Source: Arthrobacter pityocampae
GTDB lineage: Bacteria > Actinomycetota > Actinomycetes > Actinomycetales > Micrococcaceae
DNA length: 64,000 nt
NCBI RefSeq assembly: GCF_002927275.1
Contig: NZ_PRKW01000002.1
Span: forward strand, 372,001 to 436,000
Direction: 5' to 3'
The position numbers and the translations under genes are program-made. The notes beneath the pieces are model-generated. The model ran no database searches and was not told where the DNA came from. It was given only the letters and a program-made list of their open reading frames with translations. How positions within the stretch are numbered: position 1 is the first letter of the stretch; the number at the start of each line of letters is the position of its first letter. Shown piece by piece: positions 44,317 through 52,485 of the stretch.

Positions 44317-44793
44317 ATGTCCAGCGCGCCCGGGGAAGCCCCCCAGAACACACCCGACCAGACCGTCCTCTACGACGAGCGCCTGTGGCCCTCACCCTGG
44401 ATCTGGCTCATCGCGGCAGGCTTCTCCGCCGCCACGATCATCATGTTCGCCCCCATCTCGATGTTCGTCGGGTACGCGGTGGCTGTCGTCGTCGCGATCA
44501 TCGTCTTCACTCTGCTGATTCTCTCCACGCCGCGGATCACGGTCACCCCGACCACCCTGACCGTGGGCCGGGCGACCATCGAGCGGGAGTACCTGGGGGC
44601 GGTGGACTGGTTCGGCGGCGAGGATGCCACCTACCAGCGCGGCCCGGGCCTGAACGGCCTCGCCTACCTGTGCATCAGGGGCTGGATCTCCCCGGTCGTC
44701 AGGATCGAGGTCACGGACCCCGAGGACCGCACACCCTACTGGCTCGCGTCCTCCCGCACCCCCGAACGCCTCGTTGCCGCCCTGGCTGGCTGA
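44317..44793 (+). CDS. DUF3093 membrane protein
   Basis: A 158-residue protein with two adjacent membrane helices (IWLIAAGFSAATIIMFAPIS, AVAVVVAIIVFTLLIL) and a C-terminal soluble PH-like domain (ITVTPTTLTVGRATI, DWFGGEDATYQRG, TPYWLASSRTPERL). DUF3093 is actinobacterial; function unknown. It is divergent from dut, as is Rv2698. Confidence 0.85.
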   Translation: MSSAPGEAPQNTPDQTVLYDERLWPSPWIWLIAAGFSAATIIMFAPISMFVGYAVAVVVAIIVFTLLILSTPRITVTPTTLTVGRATIEREYLGAVDWFGGEDATYQRGPGLNGLAYLCIRGWISPVVRIEVTDPEDRTPYWLASSRTPERLVAALAG

Positions 44794-44796
44794 GCC

Positions 44797-45096
44797 TCAG
44801 CCCTCGCAGTCCATGCAGTACAGCTGCCCGTCGCGGTCAAGGGCTATCTGCGACCGGTGCCGGACGAGGAAGCACGAGGCGCACGTGAACTCGTCGGCCT
44901 GGGCCGCGAGGATCTGCACCGCGATCTCCTCGCTGGAGAGGTCCGCGCCGGGCAGGTCGAAGGAGTCGGCGGCTTCGAGCTCGTCCTCGTCGATCACCAC
45001 CGTCTGCAGCGCAGCCCGCGCATCGAGTGCCTTCAGTTCGTCGCTGCGGGTGTCGTCGTCGACCGTCGTCCGCGGCGCGTCGTAGTCTGTCGCCAT
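44797..45096 (-). CDS. DUF4193 zinc-ribbon-like protein
   Basis: A 99-residue acidic protein. The C-terminal half has FTCASCFLVRHRSQIA and LYCMDCEG, giving CxxC...CxxC for one zinc. The acidic middle (DEDELEAADSFDLPGADLS) is typical. DUF4193 is strictly actinobacterial (Rv2699c) and function is unknown. Convergent with the DUF3093 gene, only 3 bp between them. Confidence 0.9.
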   Translation of the reverse strand: MATDYDAPRTTVDDDTRSDELKALDARAALQTVVIDEDELEAADSFDLPGADLSSEEIAVQILAAQADEFTCASCFLVRHRSQIALDRDGQLYCMDCEG

Positions 45097-45298
45097 ATCT
45101 GCCTTCTCACGCTCCATACCGTCCGGATCCTGCCCGGTTCCCCGTGGGTCGTCTGCCCACGGCTGCCATAACGTTACGGCCTCCCGATTTGTGCCCGCCA
45201 CGGCGCCCGGGACCGCCACGCCTGATCACGTAGTAGGAATGGTCGCCATTCAGTGGCACAGTTTCATCTAGGAATCGTTGTCGGCTGGAGGAATGTTG

Positions 45299-46651
45299 AT
45301 GCAGGAGTTACGCCTGGTGGGTGTCCATGAGGACGGTGGTCATCTGCTGTTGAGCGGCGAGGAGGGCGCGTCCTACCGGCTGCCCATCGACGACGCGCTG
45401 CGCAGTGCGAGTGCCCCCGCCGACGCCCCGGCCGCGATCCGCGAGGCACCGCCGGGCCCTGCCCGTCCGAAGCCGCCGAAGCCCCCGGTCCCCCTGACTC
45501 CCCGCGACATCCAGGCGCGCATCCGGACGGGGGCGACGGCGGAGCAGGTCGCCGCCGAATCGGGCCTCGACCTGGCCCACGTGCAGCGCTACGAGGGCCC
45601 CGTCCGCGCCGAGCGTGACTATCTGGCCTACCTCGCACAGCGCGTCGAGGTGGCCACACCGCTCCCGAGCCATGACGGCTACCGGTCCGCCTTCGGTGAC
45701 GACCCGGCCCTCCTCGGCGACATGGTGGCCTACCGGGTGCAGAGCTACGGGGTGGACCCGGCGTCCCTCGAGTGGGACTCGTGGCGGCGGCAGGACGGCT
45801 CCTGGCACGTGGAGGCCTCGTTCGACCTGCCCGAGGGCTCCACCGTGGATCTCGGTGAGCAGCCGCCCGCGCAGTGGACCTACAACCCCACCCGCAAGAC
45901 CGTCGTGAACGGCAACCGCTGGGCGCAGGTGCTCAGCGAGCTCGAACCCCTCGACGGCCCGCTGCCCGCCCGCCGGCTCAGCGCCGTGGCGGACCGTGTC
46001 TTCGACTTCGAGGCGGAGGCCGGGGAGGCACCCGAACCGACTCCGGCCGACCAGGACGGCCTGCTGGACGTCCTGCGCTCACGCCGCGGCCAGCGCCTCG
46101 GCGCCGACGAGGACGGCGACGACGCCCTCGCGGAACTCCTCACGCGGGGTGGCATCCCGGCCGCCCATCCACGGGACGACGACGGGACCCGGGATGCCGG
46201 GACCGCCACCGACGGGGACCTGGGCAGCGCCGACCAGGACACGCGGACAGGACAGGACGACGCCGCAGGGCTCGCGCTCGCACCGGATCCCGTGGACGGC
46301 GCGCTCCCCGGCGATGCGGGGACCGAGGAGGGCGAGGCCCTCCACGAGGACGGGTCGCCGAGACTCTACGAGGGGGTCAGCACGGACACCCGTGAGATCA
46401 GCGTCTTCGCGCAGCCTGCCCGCCGGCTCCAGCCGCCGGCAGGGTCGGGACGTGGCAGCGGCCAGGCTCCCCGCACGGGCCGGGACGCGCCCGGGACTGC
46501 CGGGAAGGGCTCGGGCAGGGATGCTGCCAAGGATCCCGCGAAGGAGGCCGGCAAGGACGGGGCGGACGTCGCGGCCGAGCGCCGGGTCAAGCCCAAGCGC
46601 TCGAGCGTGCCGAGCTGGGACGACATCGTCTTCGGCCGCAAGGGCGAGTAG
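45299..46651 (+). CDS. sepH: septation protein SepH
   Basis: A 450-residue cell-division protein of the SepH (DUF3071) type, which in actinobacteria binds and activates FtsZ assembly. The N-terminal domain starts with MQELRLVGVHEDGGHLLLSG, and the HTH-like part is TPRDIQARIRTGATAEQVAA. A long Asp/Gly/Ala/Pro linker and a conserved C-terminal helix (KPKRSSVPSWDDIVFG) follow. The ATG at 45299 was chosen over 45293 because GGAGGA sits at proper spacing only for it. It is upstream of tdk. Confidence 0.93.
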   Translation: MQELRLVGVHEDGGHLLLSGEEGASYRLPIDDALRSASAPADAPAAIREAPPGPARPKPPKPPVPLTPRDIQARIRTGATAEQVAAESGLDLAHVQRYEGPVRAERDYLAYLAQRVEVATPLPSHDGYRSAFGDDPALLGDMVAYRVQSYGVDPASLEWDSWRRQDGSWHVEASFDLPEGSTVDLGEQPPAQWTYNPTRKTVVNGNRWAQVLSELEPLDGPLPARRLSAVADRVFDFEAEAGEAPEPTPADQDGLLDVLRSRRGQRLGADEDGDDALAELLTRGGIPAAHPRDDDGTRDAGTATDGDLGSADQDTRTGQDDAAGLALAPDPVDGALPGDAGTEEGEALHEDGSPRLYEGVSTDTREISVFAQPARRLQPPAGSGRGSGQAPRTGRDAPGTAGKGSGRDAAKDPAKEAGKDGADVAAERRVKPKRSSVPSWDDIVFGRKGE

Positions 46652-46653
46652 GA

Positions 46654-46688
46654 CCGGCAAACGAATAGTGCCGGCAACCGAGTAGTGC
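46654..46688 (+). repeat. short tandem direct repeat after sepH
   Basis: Two nearly identical 17-mers, CCGGCAAACGAATAGTG and CCGGCAACCGAGTAGTG, stand in tandem immediately after the sepH stop, followed by a partial third copy. They resemble a slipped-strand duplication; no function is evident. Confidence 0.6.
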
Positions 46689-46790
46689 CGGCCAAGCGGA
46701 GGGGCCCGTAGGGACGACGGGCTCCGCGCGGCTGGGCGGCCTGCTCGCGCGCGATTCCTCCGGGGCAGTCCTCCTGGTGCGGGCCGATCG

Positions 46791-47528
46791 TCAGAGCCTG
46801 CCGGGTTCGCGCTCCGCTTCGAAGGGCAGCGGGTCCTCGTTCGAGTAGAGCGACGGCGACGTCCGGGAGGTCTGCCGGCGCATATGGTGCCGTCGGCACA
46901 GGGTCTCGTACCCGACCACCGGGTCCCGGCCCGGCTCCCCGCCCACCGAAGGGTCCGCGGGACGCCGCACGACGGCGGGGGCGTCGTCGTCCATCGGCTG
47001 GTCCACGTCGCCGACCACCATCTGGTCCCCCTCGACCACCATCACGCCGTCGACGGTCCGGGCGTTGTGGGTGGCCCTCTTGCCGCACCAGCACAGCGCC
47101 TCGACCTGCAGCACCTGCACGCGGTCGGCGAGTTCGATCAGCCGCTGGGAACCGGGGAAGAGCCGCGTGCGGAAGTCCGAGGTGATGCCGAACCCGAACA
47201 CGTCGATGTCCATCTCGTCCACGACTCGCGCCAGCTGGTCGATCTGGTCGACCGTGTAGAACTGCGCCTCGTCGCAGATCACGTAGTCGATCCGCGCTCC
47301 CATGGTCTGCCGCAGCGTGAGCTCGATCCAGAAGTCGGTCTCCGGGAAGACCTCGACGGCTGCCACCTGGAGCCCCAGGCGGCTGGAGATCATGGACTCC
47401 CCCGCGCGGTCGTGGGAGCTGAAGAGCACGCCCCGGCGCCCCCGGGCCTTGTGGTTGTGGTCCATCTGCAGTGCGAGGGTCGACTTCCCGCAGTCCATGG
47501 TGCCGGAGAAGAACAGGAGCTCAGCCAC
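46791..47528 (-). CDS. tdk: thymidine kinase
   Basis: A 245-residue type-II thymidine kinase. Walker A is FFSGTMDCGKSTLAL at the N terminus, Walker B region DYVICDEAQFYT, and the zinc-binding Cys pair EALCWCGKRATHNAR is matched late by ETLCRRHH. The lasso segment follows. A ~50-residue tail after residue 190 is longer than usual. It overlaps the phosphodiesterase gene by 8 bp. Confidence 0.94.
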   Translation of the reverse strand: MAELLFFSGTMDCGKSTLALQMDHNHKARGRRGVLFSSHDRAGESMISSRLGLQVAAVEVFPETDFWIELTLRQTMGARIDYVICDEAQFYTVDQIDQLARVVDEMDIDVFGFGITSDFRTRLFPGSQRLIELADRVQVLQVEALCWCGKRATHNARTVDGVMVVEGDQMVVGDVDQPMDDDAPAVVRRPADPSVGGEPGRDPVVGYETLCRRHHMRRQTSRTSPSLYSNEDPLPFEAEREPGRL

Positions 47529-48729
47529 GGCGCGCCCCCCTGCCGCGGTTCCCCTGGGAGCGGCCGGGGGCGGCGGGTTTCGCCAGCACGATGAGCGGGA
47601 TGTCGCGCTCGGCCCGGGTCAGGGAACCGTGCTGCCCCACCATCTCGAAGGCGGTGGGCTGCACGCGCCGGCCGTCGATGAGGGCGATGCCCTCCCTCGC
47701 CAGCACGAGCAGGTCCCCGATGCGCGGGAGCACCTCGTCGCGGACCGGCCCGAAGTAGCCTCCCGCGACGGCCTCGTCCCGCGTCAGGATCCACGCGCGG
47801 GAGCCGTAGGCCTCGTGCCAGCGCAGCGCCAGGGCGTCGCGGTCCTCGGCCGGGAGGTCCGGGGCGAGATAGAGGTGGAGCATCCGCGGTTCGCCGCCCG
47901 TGTGGGCGACGCCCTCGAGGAGGTCGGGATGCCCGGAGTAGTCGATCCGCTGCGATGCGGGGATGTCCACCATGCCGTGGTCCGCCGTCAGGAGCAGGAG
48001 GGTGTCCGGCGGCACGCGGCGGGCCAGGAGCTTCAGCGCGGCGTCCAGGTCCTCGAGGGCGCGCAGCCAGTGCGGGGACTCGACGCCCCAGCGGTGTCCG
48101 GCCTTGTCGAGGTCGTTGACGTAGAAGTACATGAGCATGCGCGGCGCGGCGGCCAGGTGCCGGGCGGCGGTGTCGATCTGGGTGTGGATGGTGCCCGCCC
48201 CGGCGAAGGCCCCGCCGCGCAGCGCAGCGCGGGTCATGGGCGAGTCCTCGAAGCGGGGGTGGCTCACGGTGACGACGGGCAGCTGCCCCGACACCCGCTC
48301 GAAGACCGTGGGGTGCGGCTGCCAGAGGAGCGGATCGACGGCGGCGTCCCACCGTCCGAGCATGTTGACCACGGTGTCCTGGGCGGGGTCGAGGACGTCG
48401 TAGCCCACCATGCCGTGCTGCCCGGGGGCGAGCCCGGTACCCAGGCTGGCCAGCGACGCCGCCGTCGTCGAGGGGAAGGCGGAGGAGAGGATCCGCGCGG
48501 AGGCGAGGCTCTCCCGCAGGAACGGGGCGTGCGCGGCGTACCTGCGCAGCAGCGCCATGCCGAGGCCGTCCACCATGACGACGGCGATGCGCCGCGAGGC
48601 GGGCAGGCCGAGGGCGTTGGTGAAGCCGTCCACCCCGAGCGCTGCGGCCGCGCTCGTCATCACCTCGGCGACGGTGGACGCACCGTAGGCAGGCGGAGCG
48701 GGCAGGGGTTCCCTGTGGCGGAAAGGCAT
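47521..48729 (-). CDS. alkaline-phosphatase-superfamily nucleotide pyrophosphatase/phosphodiesterase
   Basis: A 402-residue metalloenzyme of the NPP family. The nucleophile region is ILSSAFPSTTAASLASLGTG, metal ligands sit in VVMVDGLGM, YFYVNDLDKAGH and LTADHGMVD (paired Asp-His). No signal peptide is visible, so it is cytoplasmic and probably cleaves nucleotide sugars or phosphodiesters. It lies between a DUF5998 gene and tdk in the same direction and is conserved in this place in Arthrobacter. Confidence 0.87.
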   Translation of the reverse strand: MPFRHREPLPAPPAYGASTVAEVMTSAAAALGVDGFTNALGLPASRRIAVVMVDGLGMALLRRYAAHAPFLRESLASARILSSAFPSTTAASLASLGTGLAPGQHGMVGYDVLDPAQDTVVNMLGRWDAAVDPLLWQPHPTVFERVSGQLPVVTVSHPRFEDSPMTRAALRGGAFAGAGTIHTQIDTAARHLAAAPRMLMYFYVNDLDKAGHRWGVESPHWLRALEDLDAALKLLARRVPPDTLLLLTADHGMVDIPASQRIDYSGHPDLLEGVAHTGGEPRMLHLYLAPDLPAEDRDALALRWHEAYGSRAWILTRDEAVAGGYFGPVRDEVLPRIGDLLVLAREGIALIDGRRVQPTAFEMVGQHGSLTRAERDIPLIVLAKPAAPGRSQGNRGRGARRG

Positions 48730-48735
48730 CGAGCG

Positions 48736-49413
48736 CTACCGCTGGTGGTGCGCCCGAGTGAACCGCCCACCGAAGCCGAGCTGCCGCCGCGGCGTCACGT
48801 CCGGCGCGGCGATGTACCCGCCGGCGACGGGGCTCGCCGTGTTGACCTTGCGCAGCGCCCGGGCGAACCCCTTGGCGTTCTGCACCGCCTGCGCGCCGTC
48901 CGCTTCGGCGCTGACGCGCAGCACGATGTCCTCCTGCGCCATCGTGCCGGTGAGGCCGTGGTCGGCGTCGCACTGCGGGTCCCCGCAGCTGGCCGGCCCG
49001 ATGTCCAGGCGCTGCCCGCCGGACCAGGCGATGGCGAGCGTCATCTCGCGGACCTGGTCGGTGGGCTTGTAGTCCTGCGGCTGGGCGTAGAGGTAGCTGA
49101 GGACCACGGAGCGGATCTGGCTGACGGGCACGGACTCGGTGGAGATCTGGGCCATGACCTGCTCGCCGGCGTCGTCGAGCTGCTGGTCGTCCACGTGCGT
49201 GATGACCAGCATGTCCTCGGTGAGGACGAGGACCGTGATGTGGCGGTGCACCTCGGTGCGCTCGAAGTGCGTCTCGAGGTGCGCGACGTGCGAGAGCGGC
49301 TCCCGGCCGTCGAGGGCGTCATGGACGACGTCGGCCACGAGCCGGGGGTAGAAACCTGCCCGCTCGAGCGATGCATCGAGGTCGCGCCACTGTGCGGAAA
49401 GCGATGGGGTCAT
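48736..49413 (-). CDS. DUF5998 protein
   Basis: A 225-residue actinobacterial protein. The family start ATG 49413 gives MTPSLSAQWRDLDASLERAG, and further segments FYPRLVADVVHDALDG, HHITVLVLTEDMLVITH-like text and DIGPASCGDPQCDADHG are visible. Two conserved Cys lie in that last segment. Mixed alpha/beta, no membrane helix. It is 6 bp upstream of the phosphodiesterase. Function unknown. Confidence 0.82.
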   Translation of the reverse strand: MTPSLSAQWRDLDASLERAGFYPRLVADVVHDALDGREPLSHVAHLETHFERTEVHRHITVLVLTEDMLVITHVDDQQLDDAGEQVMAQISTESVPVSQIRSVVLSYLYAQPQDYKPTDQVREMTLAIAWSGGQRLDIGPASCGDPQCDADHGLTGTMAQEDIVLRVSAEADGAQAVQNAKGFARALRKVNTASPVAGGYIAAPDVTPRRQLGFGGRFTRAHHQR

Positions 49414-49471
49414 TCCCCCAGTTTCCCCCACCGGCCCGTCTCCTGCCTAACCAACCCGCGCACGCGGGACC

Positions 49472-52363
49472 TCAGTCGCGCATCGCACGGCGCGCACTGT
49501 CGGTGCGGCGCTGCGGATTGCCGACGTCGATCGCGGCGCTGAGCACCGTGAGCCCGGACGAGGCGACGAGCACGGGGTTGAACTCGAGCCGGGCGATCTC
49601 CGGGTGGTTGTCCTTCAGCAGTGCCACGCGCGCCACGAGGTCCTCGAGGGCAGCGACGTCGGCGGGAGGGAGGCCCTGGTAGCCGAAGAGCTTGCGGGAC
49701 GCGCGCGGCGCGCGCACGAGGTCCGCGATGTCGCCCGTGCTGAGCGGCGGGACCGCGTGCGCCCAGTCGTCGAGCAGGTTGACGGCGTCGCCGGCCAGTC
49801 CGAAGGAGATGACCGGGCCCATGAGCGGGTCCTCGATGGCACGGAGGCTGCAGGCCTGGCCGGAGGGCGCCATGGACTGCACCTCCATGCCGAAGCTGCC
49901 GAACGGCGCGAGCACCTTCTCCATCAGCGTGATGTTCCTCCGCAGCGACTGCGCGTCGCCGATGTTCAGCCGGACGCCGCCGAGGTCGAGACGGTGGCGG
50001 AGGTTCTCGTCCATGGTCTTCAGCGCCACCGGCCAGCCGAGGCGCCCTGCCTCCTCGATCGCCTCGTCGGCGGTGGAGAAGCGGGCGGGCGGCTGGAGGC
50101 GCAGGCCGTAGCAGTCCATCAGCGCGGCGCTCTCCTCCGCGGTCAGGCGCGTCAGCTCGACGTCGGCCACCCGTGCCCGCACGCCCGCCAGCAGACGCGC
50201 CGCGGCGTCGGCGTCGACACCGTCGGGGTCCACGAACTCACCGTGGTCGCGGGAGCGCCAGTGCGCGTACCGGACGACGGCGCCGAGCGCGGCGAGGGCC
50301 GCCCCGGGACTCGGGAAGCAGGGCAGTCCGCGCTGCAGGGGCAGGGAGCGGTCGGTCTCCGCGGCAGGCTGCCCGGTCGCCGTCCCGGTGCCCGTCCCGC
50401 TCGCCTTCCCGTCGGAGCGCGCGGCGGTGGGCGCGGCGGGCGCTGTAGCAACCGCGGGCGCGGCAGGCGCTGTAGCGACCGTGGGCGCGGCGGCGGTCCC
50501 GGTGGCCGTCCCGACCGGTGCGTCCGGTGCGCTGGGCGCGGCGTCCGACGGCGGCAGGGCGACGAGCCCGTCGAGTTGCACGCGGGCGTCGAGGATGCCG
50601 GTGAAGGACGCGATGACGGGCTTGCCGGCCTCCTCGGCGCACCGCTGCAGGCACGCGGCCACGGCCTCCGCGGTGAGACCGCGGGCCGGCAGAGTGGTGA
50701 CGATCACGGTGTGGACGGCGTCGTCGCGCAGCGCGTCCGCCACCGCCGCGGCGAGGGCGGGCAGGGCGACGGACTGTCCCGTGTCGAGCTGCAGCCCGGC
50801 GTCCAGCCGTGCCACCGTCATGCCCTGCGACACGACGCCGTCGGCCACCACCTTGCCGAGCGCGGACGAGTTGCTGAACACCGCGACGCCCGGGCCCTGG
50901 GGCAGGGGCTGGCTCGCCACGATCTGCGCGATGTCCATCAGCTGCTCCGTGGTCTCGACCCTCATCACCCCGGACTGCCGGAGCATGGAGTCGAGGGCTC
51001 CGGGCGGCGCCTGGCTGGTGCGCACGGCATGGCCCGGCGGGAGCTGCAGCCCGGTGACGTCGGATTTCGCGACGATGACGGGCTTGGTCCGCGCGAGGCG
51101 GCGGGCGATCCGCGAGAACTTCCTCGGGTTGCCGATCGATTCGAAGTACAGGCCGACGGCCCGCGTGGTGGGGTCGTCCTCCCAGAACTGCATGGCGTCG
51201 TTGCCCGAGACGTCGGCGCGGTTCCCCGCGGAGATCACCGAGGAGACGCCGAGCCCGCGCCGGTGCGCACTCGCGTAGAGGAGCACGCCGAGTCCGGCGG
51301 ACTGGCTGAAGAGGGACAGCGCCCCGCGCTTCGGCAGTCCGGGCGCCATGGAGGCGTTGAGCCGGATCGCGGGGTCCGTGTTCACGAGGCCGAGCGACGC
51401 CGGACCGACCACGCGCATGCCCTGCGCCCGGGCCTTGTGCACGAGGGCGCGCTGGCGCGCGAGGCCGTCGCCGTCGTCGTCCGCGTAGCCGGCGGTCACG
51501 ACGAGCAGGCCCTTGACCCCGGCGTCGCCGCAGGCGTCGACGACGGACTCCACCTGGTCCTGGGGCACGGCGATCACGGCGAGGTCCACGGGTTCGGGGA
51601 TCTCGGCCAGGGAGGCGTGGGAGATCATGCCGTTCAGTTCGAAGGCCTCGGGGTTCACCGCGTATACGCGCCCCGTGAATCCGCCGTCCACCAGGTGCTC
51701 CAGCAGCGCGTAGCCCACGGTCCCCCATTCGCGGCTCGCGCCGATCACGGCCACGGACGACGGCGTGAGGAGCTCCGCCATGCTCCTCGCCTCCGCGCGG
51801 TGCTCGCGCGACTCCATCACCGCCTGGGACCGACGGGTGGGGTCGATGTCGAAGCTGAGCATCACGACGCCGTCGTCGAAGTGCCGCTCCACCTCGTAGC
51901 CGGCCTCCGCGAAGACGGTGATCATCTTCCGGTTCTCGGGCAGGACCTCCGCGGAGAACCGGGAGATGCCGTTCTCGCGGGCGGCGGCGGCGAGGTGCTC
52001 GAGCAGGATGGATCCGACGCCGCGCCCCTGGTGGTGGTCGGAGACGTTGAAGGCCACCTCCGCCTCGAGGGGGTCGTCGAGGCGGTCGTAGCGGCCGATG
52101 CCGATGATGTCACCGCCCCGGGTGATGACGAACGCGACGCGGTCGCGGTGGTCCACCTCGGTGAAGCGCCGGAGCTCCTTGGCGCTGAGCCTGGCCTTGT
52201 ACGTGAAGAACCGCAGGTAGATGGAATTCTGCGACTGGCGGACGTGGAACGCCTGGACGGCGTCGGCGTCCGAGGGTGAAATGGGCCGCAGGTGGGCCGT
52301 CCCGCCGTCCCGCAGGACGACGTCGGCCTCCCAGTATTCGGGGTATTGTCCGTCTGCCACCAT
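49472..52363 (-). CDS. GNAT acetyltransferase fused to ADP-forming acyl-CoA synthetase-like domains (Pat type)
   Basis: A 963-residue fusion. Residues ~15-170 are a GNAT domain (HLRPISPSDADAVQAFHVRQ, HHQGRGVGSILLEHLA). Next is the CoA-binding Rossmann domain (PSSVAVIGASREWGTVGYA), the ligase domains with SLFSQSAGLGVL, and a C-terminal ATP-grasp-like part (LGWPVALKTMDENLRHRLDL). The catalytic His of the synthetase is not evident, as in regulatory protein acetyltransferases of this family. Between residues ~640 and 690 lies a repetitive Ala/Pro/Thr linker. Likely a CoA-sensing protein-lysine acetyltransferase. Divergent from the topoisomerase gene. Confidence 0.87.
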   Translation of the reverse strand: MVADGQYPEYWEADVVLRDGGTAHLRPISPSDADAVQAFHVRQSQNSIYLRFFTYKARLSAKELRRFTEVDHRDRVAFVITRGGDIIGIGRYDRLDDPLEAEVAFNVSDHHQGRGVGSILLEHLAAAARENGISRFSAEVLPENRKMITVFAEAGYEVERHFDDGVVMLSFDIDPTRRSQAVMESREHRAEARSMAELLTPSSVAVIGASREWGTVGYALLEHLVDGGFTGRVYAVNPEAFELNGMISHASLAEIPEPVDLAVIAVPQDQVESVVDACGDAGVKGLLVVTAGYADDDGDGLARQRALVHKARAQGMRVVGPASLGLVNTDPAIRLNASMAPGLPKRGALSLFSQSAGLGVLLYASAHRRGLGVSSVISAGNRADVSGNDAMQFWEDDPTTRAVGLYFESIGNPRKFSRIARRLARTKPVIVAKSDVTGLQLPPGHAVRTSQAPPGALDSMLRQSGVMRVETTEQLMDIAQIVASQPLPQGPGVAVFSNSSALGKVVADGVVSQGMTVARLDAGLQLDTGQSVALPALAAAVADALRDDAVHTVIVTTLPARGLTAEAVAACLQRCAEEAGKPVIASFTGILDARVQLDGLVALPPSDAAPSAPDAPVGTATGTAAAPTVATAPAAPAVATAPAAPTAARSDGKASGTGTGTATGQPAAETDRSLPLQRGLPCFPSPGAALAALGAVVRYAHWRSRDHGEFVDPDGVDADAAARLLAGVRARVADVELTRLTAEESAALMDCYGLRLQPPARFSTADEAIEEAGRLGWPVALKTMDENLRHRLDLGGVRLNIGDAQSLRRNITLMEKVLAPFGSFGMEVQSMAPSGQACSLRAIEDPLMGPVISFGLAGDAVNLLDDWAHAVPPLSTGDIADLVRAPRASRKLFGYQGLPPADVAALEDLVARVALLKDNHPEIARLEFNPVLVASSGLTVLSAAIDVGNPQRRTDSARRAMRD

Positions 52364-52485
52364 AGAATCAGGGTAGTCGGCATCCCCCCGGCCGGACCGG
52401 GACCCGGGCCGGAACAATCCCCGGGTCGCGGATGCCGTCCGACCACCGCACCGTACACCTGAGTTGTTGAGGAACCGCCACGCAC

